A stretch of 8,283 nt of DNA from UBA9715 sp045629845 (GTDB lineage: Bacteria > Actinomycetota > Coriobacteriia > Coriobacteriales > Eggerthellaceae). The stretch lies in assembly GCA_045629845.1 (NCBI GenBank), contig JAZQRZ010000094.1, positions 1 through 8,283 on the forward strand, read 5' to 3'. Made by a program: the position numbers and the translations under genes. The first letter of the stretch is position 1. The number at the start of each line of letters is the position of its first letter. The notes beneath the pieces were generated by a model, which worked only from the letters and a program-made list of their open reading frames with translations, made no database searches and was not told where the DNA came from. Positions 3,968 to 8,283 of the stretch are shown piece after piece.

Positions 3968-6793
3968 ATGGTTTTCCGGGTGTTTTCAAAAGCAAGAAGC
4001 GCCCAAAGCTGGCTAGTTGCCAGTATGGCATGCCTATTCTTATGTGTGCTATGCGCCTTTGCCGCAGCAGCATTTATCGCACCAACACCCGCATGCGCTA
4101 CCGACAACCCCAAAAACGTTCGTGTTGGCTATTACGAAAACGAAGTCTTCCAAGAAGGGGCTGCGCCCAACACGGCAAAGACTGGCTACGCTTATGAATA
4201 CTACCGAAAGCTTTCGGAATACACTGGCTGGACCTATGAGTATGTTTACGGCGAATACGGAGATTTATACCAACAGCTGCTAGACGGCGATATCGATCTG
4301 CTTGCAGGTCTTGCATGGAAAGAAGAACGAGCCAACCTGATTGGCTACCCTGAAACAGCCATGGGTAGCGAGACATATAGCCTTGTGAAGCACGATTCCG
4401 ATACCGATGTCACCACCGATGCTTCAACGCTTGATGGCAAGAAAATAGGCGTGCTTGATAGCGCCATGGTTGGTGTACTAAACGACTATCTCGAAAAACA
4501 TGGGGTAAAAGCAGTAGTTATTACATTCAATGATTACGAAGACCTTTTCCGCGCATTCGATAAGCATGAAGTGGACATATTAGCAGCAGAAGGCGATGGT
4601 GCTAACGCCCGCGAATACGCCGAGGTGCTTACTGCATTCGGCGCGTCCGATTACTATCTATGTGTCAGCATTAAGCGACCCGATTTGCTCTTAGAGCTAG
4701 ACAGCGCTCAAGCACAACTGCTCGTAGATGAACCAAACTTTATCGCCACTCTGCATTCAAAGTACTACCAGGTTAGCGTATCTAGCCACGCCTTCACCGC
4801 TGATGAGCGTTCGTGGCTCGCCACCCATAACACCCTACACATCGGTTACCTGAACAACTATCTGCCCTATAGCGACACAGACAAACAGGGTAACCCAATA
4901 GGCCTCGTACAAGATGTCGTGCCGCACATTGTAAGCAGCCTAGACTTGGAAGACATTTCCCTATCCTACGAAGGTTTCGATAATTACGACAAGATGATAG
5001 CCGCGCTTGCTAACGGCTCTATCGACACCGCCTTCCCCGTCGGCGGTGGACTGTATTATTCCGAAGAAAACGGTATATACCAGTCAAAACCAGTTGTTTC
5101 AGCCCCAATGGATCTCGTTTACAAAGGCGACTACAACGAAGCCACAACTGCGCACTTTGCAGCCAACGAAAACAACTTGCTCCAGTACTACTACATTAAA
5201 ACGAACTACCCCGAAGCCGAAATCACGATGTACTCATCGATTGACGAATGCCTTAAGGCTGTCAGCAGTGGTAAGGTTGAATGCACGATATTGAACGGCC
5301 TGCGTGCGAGTGAAATCCTTAAAAACCGACAGTACAGAAGCCTTTCACTTCAACAGTTGGCACAAAATGATGACCGCTGTTTCGGCGTTCTAATCGGCAA
5401 TGAAAGTCTGTTAAAACTACTTAACCGCGGCATCAACGTTATTGGATCTGACTACGCAATAAACCGTGCCCATCTGTACACCGACCCGCTCTATTCAACA
5501 TCCCTCCTGGATGTGATACTTGATAACTTTGCGCTGTTTGGTGCAATAATCCTATTAGCCGCTGCGGTGATTATTGCCCTTCTTGTTCGCGATTCACGTC
5601 ATACGCACCAGCAAAGCGAAGAGCTGGCAAATGCGTTAGCTATCGCCGAATCGGCCAGTCGAGCTAAAACCGACTTCCTAAACAATATGTCTCATGATAT
5701 TCGCACGCCTATGAACGCCATCGTGGGTTTCACGTCGCTCGCAGAAACACATATTGACGAAAAGGATCAGGTGCAAGATTACCTTGCCAAAATCTCGGTT
5801 TCGAGCCAACACCTGCTGTCTCTCATCAACGATGTTCTTGATATGAGCCGTATCGAAAGTGGCAAGGTATCCATCGTGGAAGCCCCCTTGCATCTTCCTA
5901 GCCTTATCAACGACTTGCGAACAATCGTGCAGCCAGAAGCTAAAAGCAAACACCAGAATCTTACCGTTGACGTACAAGACATCTCAAACGAAGACATCAT
6001 TGCCGACAAACTGCACCTAAACCAAATACTGCTCAACATACTTTCGAATGCCGTCAAGTTCACGCCAGTCGGTGGAAACATCAGTATGCGTGTCAGCGAG
6101 AAACCATCAGACCAAAACAGGTGGGCTCGCTTCGAGTTCTGTGTTCAGGACAACGGTATCGGCATGAGCGACGAATTCCAAGAAAGTCTCTTCGAGCCGT
6201 TCACGCGCGCACGTACAAGCACCGTTAGCGAAACACAAGGCACAGGGCTTGGAATGGCTATCACGAAAAGCCTTGTCGACATGATGGGCGGTTCCATTGC
6301 TGTGCACAGCACCGAAGGAGAAGGCAGTGAATTTATCGTCGACCTGCAATTCAAGATATGCGAAAGCTCTGAAGTAGCAACAACTCCCGAAGAAACCTTC
6401 TTCGATTTCACTGGCAAGCGCATCCTGCTGGCCGAAGATAATGAATTGAACCAGCAGATAGCGCTGGCAATTCTTGAAGAGGTTGGATTCGACGTTGATG
6501 TGGCAATCAATGGACTAGAAGCTGTCGACATGCTAAGAACAGCCCCTGTTGGTTACTACGATGTCGTATTGATGGACATCCAGATGCCCGTTATGGACGG
6601 TTACGAGGCAACTCGTCAGATTCGCGCGCTTGATGACGAAGCAAAGGCAACAATGCCTATAATTGCGGTTACAGCCAACGCTTTCGAAGAAGATCGTGAA
6701 AGCGTGTACGACGCTGGCATGAACGCCCATCTTCCTAAGCCGTACGAAATTCCCAAAATGATGACGACCCTGGCCGATATCTTAAAGAGCTAG
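3968..6793 (+). CDS. hybrid histidine kinase with two periplasmic solute-binding domains (EvgS/BvgS-like)
   Basis: This 941-residue sensor has, in order: a signal peptide (about 1-45, hydrophobic core then TPACA-T); a first SBP_bac_3-type domain (about 48-275); a second (about 289-507) opening LHIGYLNNYLPYSD; one transmembrane helix (about 520-541); a short linker; HisKA with SHDIRTPMN and His576; HATPase_c with N-box Asn694, DNGIGM (728-733), FEPFTRA (742-748) and GTGLGM (758-763); and a receiver (about 817-940) with acidic pair Glu823/Asp824, phosphoacceptor Asp870 in LMDIQMP, Thr902 and Lys924. All catalytic residues are intact. Venus-flytrap domains in this arrangement sense periplasmic ligands, often amino acids or other small metabolites; the ligand here is unknown. 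Unlike EvgS and BvgS there is no PAS domain before HisKA and no C-terminal HPt, and no response regulator gene is adjacent, so the phosphate must go elsewhere. Confidence 0.93.
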   Translation: MVFRVFSKARSAQSWLVASMACLFLCVLCAFAAAAFIAPTPACATDNPKNVRVGYYENEVFQEGAAPNTAKTGYAYEYYRKLSEYTGWTYEYVYGEYGDLYQQLLDGDIDLLAGLAWKEERANLIGYPETAMGSETYSLVKHDSDTDVTTDASTLDGKKIGVLDSAMVGVLNDYLEKHGVKAVVITFNDYEDLFRAFDKHEVDILAAEGDGANAREYAEVLTAFGASDYYLCVSIKRPDLLLELDSAQAQLLVDEPNFIATLHSKYYQVSVSSHAFTADERSWLATHNTLHIGYLNNYLPYSDTDKQGNPIGLVQDVVPHIVSSLDLEDISLSYEGFDNYDKMIAALANGSIDTAFPVGGGLYYSEENGIYQSKPVVSAPMDLVYKGDYNEATTAHFAANENNLLQYYYIKTNYPEAEITMYSSIDECLKAVSSGKVECTILNGLRASEILKNRQYRSLSLQQLAQNDDRCFGVLIGNESLLKLLNRGINVIGSDYAINRAHLYTDPLYSTSLLDVILDNFALFGAIILLAAAVIIALLVRDSRHTHQQSEELANALAIAESASRAKTDFLNNMSHDIRTPMNAIVGFTSLAETHIDEKDQVQDYLAKISVSSQHLLSLINDVLDMSRIESGKVSIVEAPLHLPSLINDLRTIVQPEAKSKHQNLTVDVQDISNEDIIADKLHLNQILLNILSNAVKFTPVGGNISMRVSEKPSDQNRWARFEFCVQDNGIGMSDEFQESLFEPFTRARTSTVSETQGTGLGMAITKSLVDMMGGSIAVHSTEGEGSEFIVDLQFKICESSEVATTPEETFFDFTGKRILLAEDNELNQQIALAILEEVGFDVDVAINGLEAVDMLRTAPVGYYDVVLMDIQMPVMDGYEATRQIRALDDEAKATMPIIAVTANAFEEDRESVYDAGMNAHLPKPYEIPKMMTTLADILKS

Positions 6794-6848
6794 CTCAGCA
6801 AATCGAAGTCATTCAAGAGTGCGCACGAACGTACCTTGCAACCAGCAG

Positions 6849-6869
6849 AAAAAAGCACTATACACGCTT
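6849..6869 (-). terminator. possible weak terminator after the NrfH-like gene
   Basis: On the minus strand, AAGC and GCTT form a four-base-pair stem around a nine-base loop, ending in a run of six T. The stem is short, so confidence is low. The 83-base convergent gap (6794-6876) holds nothing better for either gene. Confidence 0.25.
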
Positions 6870-6876
6870 GCACGAT

Positions 6877-7617
6877 TTACGCGGAATACCCTTGTTGCAG
6901 CAGCTGCTGAGATTCCTCGTAAGTCACCCAGCCATCGGGAAGAACTACATCCTTGTGCTGATGGCAGGCTGTACAAACAACCGTCGAAGCGCGGTGACCC
7001 TTATGACAGTCGGTGCATTCAAGCGAAAGCGCATCATGATGTTGCTCATGCGGATTGAAGGCACGACTTGATGTGGAAGCTGCAAGTTTGTCGTAACTCA
7101 GCTCGCCATTGTCACCAAGCAAATAAACATGACAGGTCGCATTGGCGCAAAAGCTTTCGGCTGACTTCCCATCCCATGACTGCAACCCCGATGCACTGCG
7201 CTCATTTCGTGGCAAAGGATAATTACCGCTTACGTAGTTCATACCATCATGTGCGAGCTCTATAACATTTGGAACATGACAGTCAACGCAAACTATCTCG
7301 GGTTTTGCAGTAGCCTTCGTGCTGCGATGCAATACAGCCATCATGGCATTGGTATTCGATACCTCGTTACCGTACTTGTCCACGCCAGCCTTACCCTGTT
7401 CCTGCATATAGTTGTCGACATACGTTCCCTCGATGTGGCACATAGTGGAACAAAAACTGGGTGATTCATGCCAGACCATCATGCCAGCTCCAACGGCAAT
7501 CAGTACAACAACAATCACGCCAGCGATTGCAAGTTTCTTCTTGCTTTTCTTCTTCGGTACAGGCGCATTCTGGTTTGCGTTCTGCCCCGTTGTCATATCA
7601 AGCCTCTCGTCACTCAC
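6877..7617 (-). CDS. nrfH: NapC/NirT/NrfH-family membrane multihaem cytochrome c, likely NrfA partner
   Basis: This 246-residue protein should anchor NrfA and pass electrons from membrane quinols to it. A Lys-rich segment (22-28) precedes one transmembrane helix (29-48), leaving the rest outside the membrane. The haem-binding motifs are C56-STM-C60-H61 (CX3CH), C110-VD-C113-H114, C157-ANAT-C162-H163 (CX4CH), C201-TD-C204-H205 and C215-TA-C218-H219. That gives five potential haems, against four CXXCH sites in well-studied NrfH. HESPSFC just after the helix is typical of the family's first haem site. The start is GTG at 7617, six bases after a strong AAAGGAG. An alternative ATG at 7596, after GAGAGG, would remove seven residues. 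The gene lies 33 bases after nrfA. The symbol is assigned by context and family; another NapC-type role is possible. Confidence 0.82.
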   Translation of the reverse strand: MSDERLDMTTGQNANQNAPVPKKKSKKKLAIAGVIVVVLIAVGAGMMVWHESPSFCSTMCHIEGTYVDNYMQEQGKAGVDKYGNEVSNTNAMMAVLHRSTKATAKPEIVCVDCHVPNVIELAHDGMNYVSGNYPLPRNERSASGLQSWDGKSAESFCANATCHVYLLGDNGELSYDKLAASTSSRAFNPHEQHHDALSLECTDCHKGHRASTVVCTACHQHKDVVLPDGWVTYEESQQLLQQGYSA

Positions 7618-7623
7618 AGTCCG

Positions 7624-7649
7624 CTCCTTTCTCGTTCGGTAAAGGAACG
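7624..7649 (-). promoter_or_regulatory. ribosome site of the NrfH-like gene with competing hairpins
   Basis: AAAGGAG (7624-7630) is the ribosome site for GTG at 7617. Upstream, TCCTTT (7641-7646) is exactly complementary to its AAAGGA and could mask it. A mutually exclusive hairpin pairs CGTTC with GAACG (7633-7637 with 7645-7649) and would free it. Ribosomes finishing nrfA at 7651 would disturb this region, so translational coupling is possible. Confidence 0.35.
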
Positions 7650-7650
7650 C

Positions 7651-8283
7651 TTATGCCACCGAGGACATGCCTAAAAGACTGTCGGCTTCATCAAGAATCT
7701 TGTTACCCATGTCAAGACAGTAACGATAGTACGTTGGATTATGAGCGCCTTCACTGTTCTCGGCTGCCGCAAGATTCCAGTAATAGCACGATGCACGCTG
7801 CAACCATTGCAGACGTTCGAGCGTTGCGGCATCTATGCCATTCTTGGCTGCGAAATCGATATCAAGCGTCAGGGCCTTCTGACCGTCCTTTTCCTGTTCG
7901 GTAGCAACCTTGGACTCGAGGTTCTGGATGTACCGCGCACAGCGTTCGCCAAGCACTGTTGTAGCTGAATCTATATCGCTTTGCCAAGCCTTAACTTCAG
8001 CCCTAATATCCTTGTGGCACGTGCTGCAGTCACGGTCGATGAGCTCTTGATTATCAAGTGGACTAATCCACTCGTGACTCGCATAGACTGTACCATCAGC
8101 TGCCTTCGTGGTGGCCATATGACAATCGTTGCAGTCGTAGCCAAGGTTCTGCATGTGCGAACCCTGCGGCAGAATGACATTGTCGCCACCATAGATGAAT
8201 TCGTATTCGGCATGGCGAATAGCAAGCATCTTTGCTCCCGTAGAAGCGTACGTCCAATCGACAAAATTATGATTGTCGTACCA
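7651..8283 (-). CDS. nrfA: ammonia-forming cytochrome c nitrite reductase NrfA (partial, C-terminal part)
   Basis: The last 210 residues are present; the gene continues past the right edge with no stop in frame. NrfA reduces nitrite to ammonium with six electrons on the outer face of the membrane. WYDNHNFVDWTYASTGAKM aligns with the family's dw-h-tGapM segment. It is followed by A21-I-R23-H24-A-E-Y-E, where calcium-type enzymes have K-x-Q-H-P-E-x-E; His24 would be the active-site histidine. Two haem motifs follow: C51-ND-C54-H55-M and C86-ST-C89-H90. H43 (QGSH), H70 (YASHEW) and H181 (AENSEGAHNP) fit the conserved distal haem ligands. A long helical C-terminus (about 95-210) matches NrfA's dimer-forming helices. 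The active-site haem with its CXXCK motif would lie upstream, off-window. Lys to Ala and Gln to Arg at the calcium site point to the calcium-independent subclass. Confidence 0.9.
   Translation of the reverse strand, partial: WYDNHNFVDWTYASTGAKMLAIRHAEYEFIYGGDNVILPQGSHMQNLGYDCNDCHMATTKAADGTVYASHEWISPLDNQELIDRDCSTCHKDIRAEVKAWQSDIDSATTVLGERCARYIQNLESKVATEQEKDGQKALTLDIDFAAKNGIDAATLERLQWLQRASCYYWNLAAAENSEGAHNPTYYRYCLDMGNKILDEADSLLGMSSVA

Noticed and set aside
6145..6531. Minus-strand open frame of 128 codons inside the hybrid kinase gene
   Set aside because: It is antisense to the HATPase and receiver parts of the kinase, Ser-rich and featureless, and typical of a shadow frame.
6819..6826. Palindrome GTGCGCAC in the convergent gap after the kinase gene
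   Set aside because: An eight-base palindrome is common by chance, and nothing around it suggests a site or terminator.
7461..7904. Plus-strand open frame of 147 codons across the nrfA-nrfH junction
   Set aside because: It spans the end of nrfA and the start of the NrfH-like gene in antisense, both recognised with haem motifs, and it has no family resemblance.

Overview
The window looks like a chromosomal segment from an anaerobic, respiring actinobacterium of the Coriobacteriia (Eggerthellaceae-like). This is inferred from the pentahaem nitrite reductase, a NapC/NrfH-type cytochrome with unusual haem motifs, the Ser/Ala-rich lipoprotein, and the sensor with tandem solute-binding domains. 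Base composition is near balanced by eye, lower than in Eggerthella itself, so a less GC-rich relative is plausible. No gene was identified by a search. I see no mobile element, CRISPR array, tRNA or rRNA, and no gene-free stretch reaches 300 bases.

Layout, left to right. A minus-strand STAS-domain protein (anti-sigma-factor-antagonist type) runs off the left edge. Next, also on the minus strand, are an Mbeg1-like (DUF2974) alpha/beta hydrolase with a GHSKG elbow and a Ser/Ala-rich lipoprotein followed by a strong intrinsic terminator. A small one-helix membrane protein of unknown function is divergent from the lipoprotein and converges on a membrane-bound GGDEF diguanylate cyclase. The cyclase is divergent from a 941-residue EvgS/BvgS-like hybrid histidine kinase: signal peptide, two periplasmic solute-binding domains, one membrane helix, HisKA, HATPase and receiver. 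The kinase converges on a minus-strand cytochrome pair: the C-terminal part of NrfA, running off the right edge, followed by an NrfH-like membrane cytochrome.

How the genes fit together. NrfA and the NrfH-like protein should form a membrane-anchored nitrite-to-ammonium reductase fed from the quinol pool. The hybrid kinase and the diguanylate cyclase share a 185-base divergent intergenic region with two similar dyads, so they may be co-regulated, with small-molecule sensing on one side and c-di-GMP output on the other. The left part looks like ordinary single-gene units.

Most worth a second look: NrfA has Ala-x-Arg-His where calcium-type enzymes have Lys-x-Gln-His, suggesting the calcium-independent subclass. 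Its partner has CX3CH and CX4CH haem motifs besides three CXXCH, so five predicted haems rather than four. The nrfA-nrfH order is reversed relative to the usual nrfHA, with a possible ribosome-site-masking hairpin between the genes. Dyads that look like operators sit upstream of the hybrid kinase and across the putative -10 box of the small membrane protein gene.
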